Assembly: GCF_034140825.1 (NCBI RefSeq)
Contig: NC_089042.1
Coordinates: forward strand, 26,906,501 to 26,970,500
From: Oryza sativa Japonica Group
Taxonomy: Eukaryota > Streptophyta > Magnoliopsida > Poales > Poaceae
Direction: 5' to 3'
Length of the DNA stretch: 64,000 nt
Both the position numbers and the translations under genes were made by a program. Shown in pieces: positions 49,313 to 59,029 of this stretch. The notes below the pieces were generated by a model. The model was given only the letters and a program-made list of their open reading frames with translations, made no database searches and was not told the DNA's origin. Each line of letters begins with the position of its first letter. Position 1 is the stretch's first letter.

Positions 49313-49546
49313 CTCCCACCGCTCCTAAATATAAGCATTTCTAGGTTATTTAGTAGGAAAGAAGACTAGGATTTAGAAGAAAAAAGTATGGTACCCCTTA
49401 TGAAATAAGAGGTGGTTAGGGGGTAAGATTTGGTGAACATTAAATGAGGATGAATTGGTGGGATATATAACTAGTACTCTAGATATATGCTTATATTTGT
49501 GTATATTTTTAATGCTAAAAGAACTTATGTTTAAGAACGAAGGAAG
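49313..49546. mobile_element. Stowaway-like MITE abutting the hAT element
   Basis: The left end CTCCCACCGCTCCTAAATAT and right end ATGTTTAAGAACGAAGGAAG are inverted, with TA at both sides. The left TA lies inside the hAT target duplication, so the hAT inserted at this MITE's edge. A further Stowaway-like end (ATACCGAGGGAG before TA) at about 49713 suggests another worn copy at 49550-49713. Confidence 0.75.
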
Positions 49547-49715
49547 TATTAGAATATAACAATAATATAAAACAAATTTATAATATTGTAAAATCACTTA
49601 ATGAAAAATCTACCCATATAATGTTTATGTTTTCAACTAAATATTGATGGTCAAAGTTTCAAAAGTTTGACCAAATAAAATCAACAACATCATATATGTA
49701 AATACCGAGGGAGTA

Positions 49716-50046
49716 TCACTGCTAGTTTGTATTTTGAATATATTAAATTTTTTGGCCTATTGAAAATGGTATTGATTGGTTCATCATTAAAATTTCTTGA
49801 GTAATGCTATTACTTTAGGTAATTTTGTGTAATACAATTAAAAAAGGATAACCATTGAATATGTTGTATGGGATACGTACCATGTCAATGCAAAAAAAAA
49901 AAAGAAAAAGGAAAGAACCGGTGAATAAATATCTTATATATTCTATATAATTAAGCAGCATACAATATATAGCCACTATATATACCTGATTAGAAAAACT
50001 TTCAAATTTCTCAGTATATCTTAGTTGTTCGAGAAAGCTTTGCTCA
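49716..50046. other. Spacer without a gene
   Basis: AT-rich with poly(A) at 49890-49905. Nothing was recognised. Confidence 0.55.
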
Positions 50047-50055
50047 TACATATAA

Positions 50056-50567
50056 GAGTAAAGTGCATTGGTGGTCTTTAAACTTGTAGGGTTGTGATAT
50101 ATAGGTTTCTAAACTCTCAAAATACATATCCATGTCTTAGAACTTGCCAAAGTGTATCATCTAGATCCCAAATCGATACATCCCCTCTGGTATCCTACGT
50201 GGGGCTGATGTGGCATGCCACATGGACGTGATGTGTCCTTTTTTTTTCTTTTTATTTTTGTTTTCTTCTCATTCTTCTTTTTTTTCCATTCTTCTGCTCG
50301 GGTCAAAGAGAAAGGAGAAGAAAGGGGAAAAAAGAGAAAAAAAATAAAAATAAAATTTTTAATAGGTCCCATTAATTTGTCAGTCAAAATGATGCCACAT
50401 CATATCCGTGTGGCATGCCACATCAACGCCACGTGAAGGAGTTGTGGCGATTTACGATCTAGATGACACACTATGACAAGTTCTATGACTTATATATGCA
50501 TTTTGGGAGTTTAGGGACCTAGGTGACACACCCCTACAAGTTTAAGAACCGCCCGTACACTTTACTC
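50056..50567. mobile_element. Fold-back MULE-type MITE
   Basis: The outer arms begin GAGTAAAGTGCATTGGTGGT and end with the near-complement finishing CGTACACTTTACTC. The arms run about 150 bases and include paired GTGGCATGCCACAT motifs. A pyrimidine tract on the left pairs with a purine tract on the right, so nearly the whole element can fold back. The flanks TACATATAA (50047-50055) and TACATAGAA (50568-50576) are a 9-bp duplication with one mismatch. Confidence 0.85.
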
Positions 50568-50579
50568 TACATAGAATAT

Positions 50580-50998
50580 ATAGAAAGAAATTATAGTATC
50601 ACATATTTGCTTCATGTATATAATTTCTGTAGAAAAATAAAAATGGTCAAATTTGGCTCGCCAAATTTTCTTATAAAGTGAACTACATATGCATTGCTCT
50701 ACCAATTTAGACTATGTTTGAGAAAAAAATACGATAATCTCGCGTTTGGTGCTGCAGCTAACTGCTGCATATTAATTTTGATGTTTGGAAAATTGCTTTT
50801 TATTTTAATCTACGTGGCAAATTATAATATTTTAATGTTCTAAACATATGAGAACAACTTGGTGGGAGATATATGACAATTGGATAACATATATTATTTA
50901 ACATTAATTCAAATTGTAAGGCAAACTATAACAGTCATATATTATTTTCGTTTCTACGACAAGAAGCTAATTCGTTCTGAGTGGTTCTTAAGAAGGTA
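50580..50998. other. Spacer without a gene
   Basis: AT-rich sequence, no feature recognised. Confidence 0.55.
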
Positions 50999-51001
50999 TT
51001 A

Positions 51002-51287
51002 GACCATTCTCAACCCAATACACTATACATAGTTTCCATAAACTCCACATCATCAAGAAACTAGTACTAGACACTACTCTTCCAATGCAAACACCACTAT
51101 TCCATAGTTAAATTTAATGCTACTTATCTCACATGATATCTTGGATGTTGTGTAGAAACCATGTCTCATGCAAGATATGGTTTCCTTCTCTTTCCTCACT
51201 TATTCACTTGCCACATCATTTTTAGTCCTAGGTGGCAGCTTATTTAATACTATGGACATCATCCTAGTCATTGGGTTGGGAATGACC
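51002..51287. mobile_element. Tourist-like MITE (first of an abutting pair)
   Basis: The ends GACCATTCTCAACCCAA and TTGGGTTGGGAATGACC are inverted and flanked by TTA (50999-51001, 51288-51290). The TTA target fits PIF/Harbinger-derived MITEs. Confidence 0.8.
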
Positions 51288-51290
51288 TTA

Positions 51291-51630
51291 GAGCAAGGAT
51301 AATAACGTAGCCAGCAGCCGGTTGAAAGCCACTGCCATGTCACTTAGCCATGCTCTAAAAGCTCACTTGTATAATGGGTTGGCTATAAGATCGATACATT
51401 ACCTAATTGAAACATCTAAGCATATGCATGTGCAAAGCATCTGTTGTGGAGCAGGCGCCGGCTCAATCGCCTGCAACGGGCTGGGAGCGGGCGTTTCGCC
51501 TCGGGTACGACGCTCCAAGCCTGCGACTCGCCCATTTCCTTCTCTTTCTTGATTTCTCGCTCCTCCACGTTGGATTCGGCTGACGTAGCTGTTGATTTTG
51601 CCAGCTGACTGTACATTACTATACTTGCTC
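51291..51630. mobile_element. Tourist-like MITE (second of an abutting pair)
   Basis: It starts GAGCAAGGATAATAACGTAG, directly after the TTA that closes the preceding MITE, and ends ACATTACTATACTTGCTC followed by TTA (51631-51633). The body includes a GC-rich patch (51450-51530). Ends resemble those of the element at 55075. Confidence 0.75.
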
Positions 51631-51633
51631 TTA

Positions 51634-52765
51634 GGATCCTTTGTGATATCCTATCTGTTAATTAATATCTATAGAACATTGTTATCATGGAATTTTAATG
51701 AAACTCAACAGGCCATCTTTAATTTGGACGGTTCAAGTAAAATGTACAAGTTGAAGCTGCCAGCAATTTCATTGAACAGACTCTCTCCATTCATTCATCC
51801 CTGTTGTAAATACATGTATATTTGAAAAACAATTAATCCTAAGAGGCATGCATGCATGAGCCAGATACTAGGAAAAAAAATATGTAGTGGAAACCATGGA
51901 AAAATATAATATGATATACAAGTGGATGTATGAGATTTCTCCACGTCATTATAAATAAAACTTTTACAGTTTTCAGTTTTTCGCTGTATATGTTGTTTGC
52001 ACTATATATTTTAATTCATAGATACTAGCTACTCCTAGGTAGCTTTTCAACTGCCATATATTCATCTCTCTCTCTCACTCATCTCTCACACACCCACCAT
52101 GCATGATATGATATCGATGTATAATATAATATATGACTACGATTTCTGATATGATCGATGTAACTTTCTCAAGGTCAGCTAGCTAGCATTATTGCCTTTT
52201 AGAAGGATAAGCATGAACTATTCCATTCGAGCATGCCGCCCCTCGATCACTGCCAATCTATTTATGCAGCTTGGCCCGCAATATGCATGCATGCAATTAG
52301 TTTATTTTACATTTTCTTAATATAATATTCTGTTTTTTAAAATATATGATTCCATTGACTCTTCTGGACATACGTTTTGGTTATTCGGCTTATTAAAAAA
52401 AATCAAATATAAAAAAATAGAAGTAATGTTTAAAGTATCTTTGATGATAAAACAATTCACTACAAAATAAATAATAATTATATATTTTTTAAATGAGACG
52501 AATGATCAAACATATAAAAATAAATATGGTGTCATATTTTTTTTTAAAAAGAGGTAGTATATTTTTTTCTTGAAATGGAATACATCAAGCCAATTTCACT
52601 AGAATTTTTAACATTCTTTGTAGAAGTAATGTAGATACAGTGGTGGAGTCGTAGGTACGTTACTCTACTCATTAGTTTCTAAATACTATATTGATGACCG
52701 CATTTATGCATATACGGATAGGTTTCTAATTTTTTTTTCGATTCCTTAGTGAGAGGCTTACGGAT
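51634..52765. other. Spacer without a gene
   Basis: AT-rich. The stretch 52330-52560 has worn MITE character (ATGAGACGAATGATCAAACAT near the right) but no clear ends. A TGAAGCTGCCAGCA string at 51752 lacks a hairpin partner. Confidence 0.5.
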
Positions 52766-52768
52766 TTA

Positions 52769-53112
52769 GGCATGGTTTAGTTCCCAAATTTTTTTCCCAA
52801 AAACGTCACATCGAATCTTTGAAAACATGTATGGAGCATTAAATATAGATAAAAACAAAAATTAATTGTATAATTTGAATGGAAATCGTGAGATGAATCT
52901 TTTGAGACTAATTAGTCCATGATTAGCCATAAGTGCTACAGTAACCCACATGTGCTGATGACGGCTTAATTAGGCTCAAAAGATTCGTCTTGCAGTTTCC
53001 AGGCGAGTTATGAAATTAGTTTTTTCATTCATGTCCGAAAACCCCTTCCGACATCCGGTTAAACATCCGATGTGACACCCAAAAATTTTCTTTTCACGAA
53101 CTAAACACACCC
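52769..53112. mobile_element. Tourist-like MITE
   Basis: The left end GGCATGGTTTAGTTCCCAAA and right end TTCACGAACTAAACACACCC are inverted, and TTA flanks both (52766-52768, 53113-53115). The body includes TGAGACTAATTAGTCCATGA and GGCTCAAAAGATTCGTC, familiar from a common rice MITE family. Confidence 0.82.
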
Positions 53113-53115
53113 TTA

Positions 53116-53790
53116 TTATTATGGAGCCTCCATTTTGTTGACTCTTGAATCTTGCGTACGTTAAGTTACAAGAAGAGGCACACACTCATGAGTGTTTTTG
53201 AATGTGGTATCTGTGTACCGTAAGTAGCTTTTTTTTTTTAGAGAATTGTATTTTTTTTATCCGGCCTCTACATTCAACCGGATATATATATGCGCAACCT
53301 TTTTAAATTAGGAACTTAGCCTATCAAATAAGGAACTTAGCACTTAAATAACCAAATTTTGAAATTCGCGCCGTAAGTAGCTAGCTAGCTTAATCACAAA
53401 ACTAAGACATGGTTATAACTTGGGTGAATATGCACGAATATATGAGCACTTGAGTCTGTAGGAAGATATATACTGTCATAGGTCAACTTACATGTCAACC
53501 TCGCTTGATATACGGATATATCGTTGGTGTTACATATATATGCTACGACGACGATAACTGAATGTATAGTACGATTAGATTCCCAACTTTGAAACCACGA
53601 AGAATGCCCAAAAAAGTGAGATCGACTCCAATCATGAGGAAGAACATATTCCTGCTGCTTTGTAAACAGAAAAAGGAGAGAAGAATAGATCGAAAAATTG
53701 AGCTATAGCTAGCAGAAAGCCTCAACTCCTGCATTATTCTATCTAAGTGTTCTGCTTTTGCAGAAATAGTTAGGAGTAACAGTCAGATAG
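53116..53790. other. Spacer upstream of MIR169 copy 3
   Basis: AT-rich. A small repeat (AGGAACTTAGC twice) at 53310-53342. No gene was recognised. Confidence 0.55.
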
Positions 53791-53792
53791 GG

Positions 53793-53802
53793 CTATAAAT
53801 AG
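53793..53802 (+). promoter_or_regulatory. TATA box of MIR169 copy 3
   Basis: CTATAAATAG lies 208 bases before the mature sequence of copy 3. CACTGCAAACTGCAGG follows, like the ACTGCAAGCTGC just before the copy 1 box. Confidence 0.7.
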
Positions 53803-53964
53803 GTGGCCATGGGCACTCCTACACTGCAAACTGCAGGACACATACAATAATGATACACATTAGTCCATTGCCAAGTGCCCAAATGCCTTAGACAATGCAA
53901 ATGGAGATATATAAATGTGAAGTTAAAAGTGAGAGAGGAATTGTATTATTGAAGAGAAATTAGA

Positions 53965-54155
53965 GATGATGCCTTACATGGTGATGAGAGTGAGTCCTGG
54001 TAGCCAAGGATGACTTGCCTGTATATTTATATATATATGTGTGTGTGATCAATGGATGGATTGATCAAGCTGCTTGCAGGCTCATGCATATATATGTACA
54101 GGCAGTCTCCTTGGCTAGCCCGGCTACCTCTTATCCTCCATGCTAGGCATCAGTC
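53965..54155 (+). ncRNA. MIR169: MIR169 precursor, copy 3
   Basis: The mature sequence is at 54001-54021, with the opposite arm GGCAGTCTCCTTGGCTAGCC at 54101-54120. The outer stem pairs GCCTTACATGGTGATGAGAG with CTCTTATCCTCCATGCTAGGC-type sequence. The loop is longer and more AT-rich (TATATATATGTGTGTG) than in the other copies, and the post-mature GTGTCCTT motif is lost. The 21-nt mature sequence is unchanged. Confidence 0.92.
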
Positions 54156-54157
54156 TC

Positions 54158-55071
54158 TTAATCTGAGCTCGATCGAGAGTCGGTTATGGGGATCGTGGTT
54201 ATTTTCTTTTTCGCGAACGCAGATCTTAAGATCCAACGATACGATCTTCATATATCATGGTTTTGCTACCTGATAGTAATGATCTGACTCCTCTTAATTT
54301 GTTGTTTTCAGAAAGTAAAGATGATTTTTAGTCCTATGCTCCTCCAAACCGTTACTCTCTCCATTCCAAAATATAGCAACATAGTATAGGATGAGAGTGT
54401 GTCTATCAAGTAAGCCAGTCTTAAAACTGAACGGTGGAAGAATTCTTTTCTGGGTGTGTTTCAGTTCTCTGTTTTCCTACAATTTCTGCATGCGTCCACG
54501 CATGCAGTACTATTTTAATTCTTACTCAAGATTGGTTAATTTGACAGTTGACTGTATAGTACTGCATTATTTCTTGGAACAAGTTGTTTAATTTTCAGGA
54601 TGATCACCCATTGGCCATTGCGCTTGAAGAAGTTGATCGAAAGGACCAGTTTTTTACGTCAAATTCAAACAATAATATACTGTATATCTCTGTGTGTAAA
54701 CGGAGTACTTCTGGTGTGTACAGTGTACTGTGGTATTAGTGAACATGATTTACACCAATAGAAGTCTGAGTTCTGAAGCTCTCCCCTTTTCTTTTTTTTG
54801 AGAACTGATCAAGTTCTCCCCTTGATGGTCAAATTTATGCCCTGAACACATCTTGATGTAATGAAAACTCATTTCAATATGAAGTAATTCACTTTTCTCA
54901 TACAACCAAAACTGATTTTTTACATTGATCCGGCAACATTGTACTCCATCCTTCCCAGATTGACCATCATATAATAGAATTAAAAATTTCTCAAATTAAT
55001 CATCATATAACCGCATGAACACGGATTTCATCAGAATACAATTAATGCAGCATGTGAGAATGTGTGTATGC
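54158..55071. other. Spacer without a gene
   Basis: AT-rich with short frames and no recognisable domain. No repeat ends were identified. Confidence 0.55.
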
Positions 55072-55074
55072 TAA

Positions 55075-55318
55075 GAGCAGGTACAATAGCAGGCTATAAG
55101 CCAGCTGCTAACATATTTTAAGAAGATAAATGAGGAGAGAGAAGAGCAACGGGCTACATATTTATAGTCAGCTGTAGTACGGACTCCAAGACGCAGTGTG
55201 TGTGTGACAGGTTGGATCAGTTATTGATAGTGTAGTATGTAACTATTGTATGAATGAGCTATTAGTTTGGCTATAGATGAATTGGAGTTAGTAGTTGACT
55301 ATACTATTAAACTTGCTC
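55075..55318. mobile_element. Tourist MITE (GAGCAGGTACAATAG type)
   Basis: It starts GAGCAGGTACAATAGCAGGC and ends TATACTATTAAACTTGCTC, flanked by TAA on both sides (55072-55074, 55319-55321). This terminus is one of the commonest Tourist types in rice. Confidence 0.85.
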
Positions 55319-55388
55319 TAAGTAATGATTGGCATGGTGTTTTAATTGATGCATGCATTGTGGGATAATGTGTGCATGGTGTCTTAAT

Positions 55389-55896
55389 CGAAAATGCTGG
55401 GGATCGGGCGCTCGATTAGCACCAGAAAAATCGGGATCCCGCCCCTCCCCGCGCCTCTGCGCGCGCCTCCCGAGCCTCCGTGCCGTCCCCACCACGTGAC
55501 CCACCACATGCGCCGTTGCAACAAATTACCCACATATTATGGAAACGCTCTATTAAGGGAATCCGTTTCAATTTTTGTTCCACCAACAATGTTTCAGCAA
55601 GTGTATTCGTAATGTTTCACTATGTATAGATTAAATGTTGCAGTAAATTGAAACATCATTTCACTATTTGCTGAAACATTATTTTATATATGGTGAAACA
55701 ACACCCGATTTTTTGAAAACCGTTTGTTTCATACGTTGTAGCAAAATGTTCCATGAGGTGATTTGGTTGTGTTTCAACTTTTTAAACGATTGAAACATTT
55801 TCGATCTACTTAGTGAAACAATTCGGACCTACTTGGTGGAACAACGCCCGATTTTTGTAAAAAAAAAAAATCAGCGCCCGATTTGTAGGCGCCTCA
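55389..55896. mobile_element. Probable MULE-type element with an internal TGTTTCA/TGAAACA array
   Basis: A 9-bp direct repeat TGTCTTAAT flanks it (55380-55388, 55897-55905). The ends share inverted ATCGGGCGCT motifs. The left 120 bases are GC-rich (CGCGCGCCTCCCGAGCC), while the middle carries about ten TTTCA/TGAAACA units in both orientations. No transposase frame. The inverted ends are imperfect and the flank is itself locally repetitive, so the class is moderate. Confidence 0.6.
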
Positions 55897-55905
55897 TGTC
55901 TTAAT

Positions 55906-56150
55906 TGATGTGATTTAAATTATTCTTGGTCTTAGTGCATAAATATATATGATAATCAATTTGAAAGGAGAGAGTATTGTTTTTCCCTCCCCTTCCCCTT
56001 CTTTCTAGCATCTCTTTTGTAACTCCTAGCCGCTATATTGTATTTTTTTTTAAAAAAAAGGCTGATTTACGTTGATCCAGCATAGATACTTGCATGATAT
56101 CGGTAGACTAGTCTGAAACTAAAGATAGAGATCTAATTTATTCATGGATT
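55906..56150. other. Spacer without a gene
   Basis: AT-rich, with a poly(T)/poly(A) inverted stretch at 56045-56060. Nothing else was seen. Confidence 0.55.
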
Positions 56151-56171
56151 GTTTGTTTAAATGATCTATAT

Positions 56172-56308
56172 GAGATGCACTTAATACTGTAGTGGCAAGG
56201 GGTGTGGTTTTAACCCCGAGGTCATATGTTCAATCCCTAACACGCTCGCAATTTCTTCTAAAAAATTGTCAGGAGGGACGTCTTTCCTTTCAAATCTCGT
56301 TTTTTTTT
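56172..56308 (+). mobile_element. tRNA-derived SINE with a perfect 18-bp target duplication
   Basis: The 137-base element has an A-box-like TGTAGTGGCAAGG and a B-box-like GGTCATATGTTCAATCCC and ends in a run of T. The direct repeat TGTTTAAATGATCTATAT is at 56154-56171 and 56309-56326, matching 18 of 18. The T-tail fits p-SINE/Au-type plant SINEs. The family is not the p-SINE1 seen at 39660. Confidence 0.85.
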
Positions 56309-56329
56309 TGTTTAAATGATCTATATTCA

Positions 56330-57448
56330 GTTAGAAGAAAGAACACAATTAAGTTGGCTATAATGCAACTATGCAAGTGCTTAATGAAACTTTACTGTGT
56401 TTTGACGTTTTTTTTTCTTCAGTTCTTTTTAATTCCATCCATGTTATAAACTTTACTGTGTTTTCACGCTGCTTTAGTTTATTATTAATTAATGCATTTG
56501 GCAAAACCGTTTGCCTGAAAGTTGCAATTCAGAAAGCATCATATCTCAACCAAACAGCTAGCGATCGAGCACTAGCATCCCGTGCAAAGAGGCCGGCTGC
56601 CCGCATCATTATCATATCTTTGTATGTTCTGGAAAAAAAATCTGGTGAACTTCTTGTTTTGCTATGAAATGCATGCATGGTATAAACAAAATTTAAATTA
56701 CTCTCTGTTCGATGATCTGTGAAAGATATGCAGGCTTCAGTTATGGCGATGTTGATCGAACCGATGAACTAATTAAAAATAATTGGGCGTATATGACTTT
56801 ATACTGATATATGTCATACATATATATACATGCAAACAAATAATTATCTTAACAAGATATACTGACGAGTAAGAAATTCAGAAAACTCCAAGAACATTTT
56901 TTTTAACTTCTCCAAGGACGTGTATAAATTCATTAGCATTCAACAAGATATATATACTCACACCCTCATATATTGATCTTAATTAAGTATAGTAATTGTC
57001 ATCATGATTTGTCAACTTTGCCTGAAAACTACTACTAGCTGCTAGATAGAGCAAATCAGAAGTCAATCCAACTTCTTGGTCCTTATTCATTGAGTTGTCG
57101 ATCTGGCATTCAGCTATCTTTTAGCATGGATTTCATCAGAATCAGATCCCTCTATATATGTATCCCTTTCCGGGGGTCAAATTGTTCTTATTTCACAAAA
57201 TCCAAGGAAATCTTTATTTTCCTTATGTATCCAGTGTAAAGTTCTATGTATATATGTTGCCATCAGAATATGGTGTGCTCATCATTTCTTGACACATCTG
57301 CTCGTGTCTTCAGCAAAGCCATATATACAGGTTTGACATGCATAAAAGTTGGAACATATCTATATGCTGCTAGCTAAAAGTTTGTAATGATAAGATATTC
57401 TATAGAGGCCCTACATAGACACAAAGTATCAGATACTGTTCTTTACAA
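56330..57448. other. Spacer upstream of MIR169 copy 4
   Basis: AT-rich. No protein gene or other repeat was recognised. A near-duplicate (AAACTTTACTGTGTTTT...) occurs at 56388 and 56449. Confidence 0.55.
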
Positions 57449-57452
57449 GGTA

Positions 57453-57463
57453 TATATAAATAG
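57453..57463 (+). promoter_or_regulatory. TATA box of MIR169 copy 4
   Basis: TATATAAATAG lies 139 bases before the mature sequence of copy 4, closer than in the other three. Confidence 0.68.
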
Positions 57464-57554
57464 ATGTTGAATGGAAGCAACAATCCAATGCAGTACAGAC
57501 CATTCAAGCTAAGCTGCTAAGGTAACCAACACTAGATGAAGCAAAAGAGAGAAG

Positions 57555-57725
57555 CAGCCTTACATGGATGGCAGTAAGGACTTATCTCTGATAGCCAAGG
57601 ATGACTTGCCTGTGTCCTCCCTGAAGGATTAGCAATTTAATGATCCTTTAAGCTGGTTCATGGGCAGTCTCCTTGGCTAGCCTGAGTGGTTCTTATTGCT
57701 CATGCTAGGCTTAATTGCATCTCTA
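57555..57725 (+). ncRNA. MIR169: MIR169 precursor, copy 4
   Basis: The mature sequence is at 57592-57612, with the opposite arm GGCAGTCTCCTTGGCTAGCC at 57663-57682. The outer stem pairs AGCCTTACATGGATGGCAGTAAG with a region containing CTTATTGCTCATGCTAGGCTT. The loop TGTGTCCTCCCTGAAGG...TGGTTCATG is like copies 1 and 2, so this copy shares a closer history with them than copy 3 does. The last of the four copies. Confidence 0.93.
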
Positions 57726-57729
57726 ATAT

Positions 57730-58075
57730 CCTACATTCCTACTGTGGATTTATGCTGAGGGGATTTTGTTCCATATACCTGGATGGCCGGCCTAGCTACA
57801 TGACATTCTTGAAAGTTAGCCTTGTTTGAGTTTGCATATGTTCATGAAATTTTATTTTAATTTGTGCTAAATGGTTAATCCTCGAATGATTTGTAATAAT
57901 TATAGGAGGAATAAAAAAATGAATTAAATATTATTAAATTAAAAGGAGATTTAAAATAGTTTTTCATAAATTCATATATAGATTCTTTTTTAAAAAATAA
58001 AAAATCGTGCTGTTTAGAAGTTCGAGAAATATTTCTCTAATCATTTTATTAATTAAGCAGAAAGAACACTATCGA
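57730..58075. other. Spacer without a gene
   Basis: AT-rich, no feature recognised. Confidence 0.55.
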
Positions 58076-58079
58076 TGAT

Positions 58080-59013
58080 ATGGACCCGGAGGTATCAAAG
58101 ACTAGAGGGAGGAGGCTGCCCCCCAATGCCACGTGGCTCTCCCCCGAGGGGGGTCGGGCTTGAGGTAGGGCGGCAGCTGCCTCCTCCGTGATTGGGGGTC
58201 GGGGGAGCAACCCCCTCCATGGGTCGCCACGCTTGTTGGGTTAGGTGGCCGCCTCCAAGACGCCCACCTACCCGCATTTATGGCGACCTGAGTGGTCGCG
58301 CCGCGCCGCATTTAATGCGGCGCGCAGCACGCCTAACCGGTTTGTGACCGGTCGAATGACCAATGGGACCAAGGGTGTCAGGCGCACTTCCACGCATATC
58401 AGGCGGCGTGCAGCCTGTCCTGTCCCATCAGATCGTGATGATGAGGGGTTTAGCCAGCCCCTCATCATCACAGCTAGAGTCGGTACGTCTACTACGGTTA
58501 GAGCAAGATCTCCGTTTCCTGACGCAAGTGAGGACCCAGAAGTCTTCACCTATTAAATGGCGAATGACACGAGCGTCCCTCGTGTTAGGCGACATGATTT
58601 GATAGTCCCCATGACCAAGGCGCTCGTGGGGGAACTTCCAAGACATGCATTTATTGCAAAACATGCATTCTTTCACCCCTAGATAGGCTTTTGGGCCCAT
58701 ATGGTAACCCCTTGAGGTATAAAAGGAGTTCCAGGCCTACCTAGAAGGGGGGATCGATTCTTTGGCGAACCGAGGCTTGTTTCTCGACAGCTCAAGCACC
58801 TGTAATCTTTGGTCGATCAACCAAGAACATGAGTAGGGTATTACGCGTCTCAGCGGCTCGAACCTGTATAAATTCCTTTTGTCTCTTTGTTCTAGAGGGG
58901 CCTGACCCCCTCTACATCACATTTTCTACCGAGTTCTCGATTCTCACCCGCTACCCCCGGCCAAACCAACAAGGGGGGCCTCACTGTCTCCCGCTTGAGT
59001 AGTTCACCCTCGA
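58080..59013 (+). mobile_element. GC-rich repeat, probably an LTR fossil (gypsy-like)
   Basis: Composition switches sharply from AT-rich to GC-rich at about 58080 and back near 59015. A promoter-like GGTATAAAAGGAG at about 58715, a transcript-start-like zone (GGCGAACCGAGG) and an end at CCCTCGACA suit the 3' part of a plant LTR. No target duplication or matching start could be fixed, and no coding genes of a retroelement are present. It looks incomplete. Class is uncertain. Confidence 0.45.
58435..58471. repeat. Perfect 14-bp inverted repeat
   Basis: GTGATGATGAGGGG and CCCCTCATCATCAC are separated by nine bases (TTTAGCCAG) within the GC-rich repeat. Confidence 0.9.
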
Positions 59014-59029
59014 CAAAAACACCTGTCAC

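Noticed and set aside
51752-51765. String TGAAGCTGCCAGCA resembling the start of miR169-unrelated miR167
   Set aside because: The match stops after 14 bases and no complementary arm forms a hairpin nearby.
52330-52560. Possible MITE
   Set aside because: The interior looks like a worn Stowaway, but neither inverted ends nor target duplication could be fixed.
58245-58700. Overlapping frames of 79-103 codons on both strands
   Set aside because: They lie in the GC-rich repeat and are explained by its composition; no retroelement protein motif was seen.
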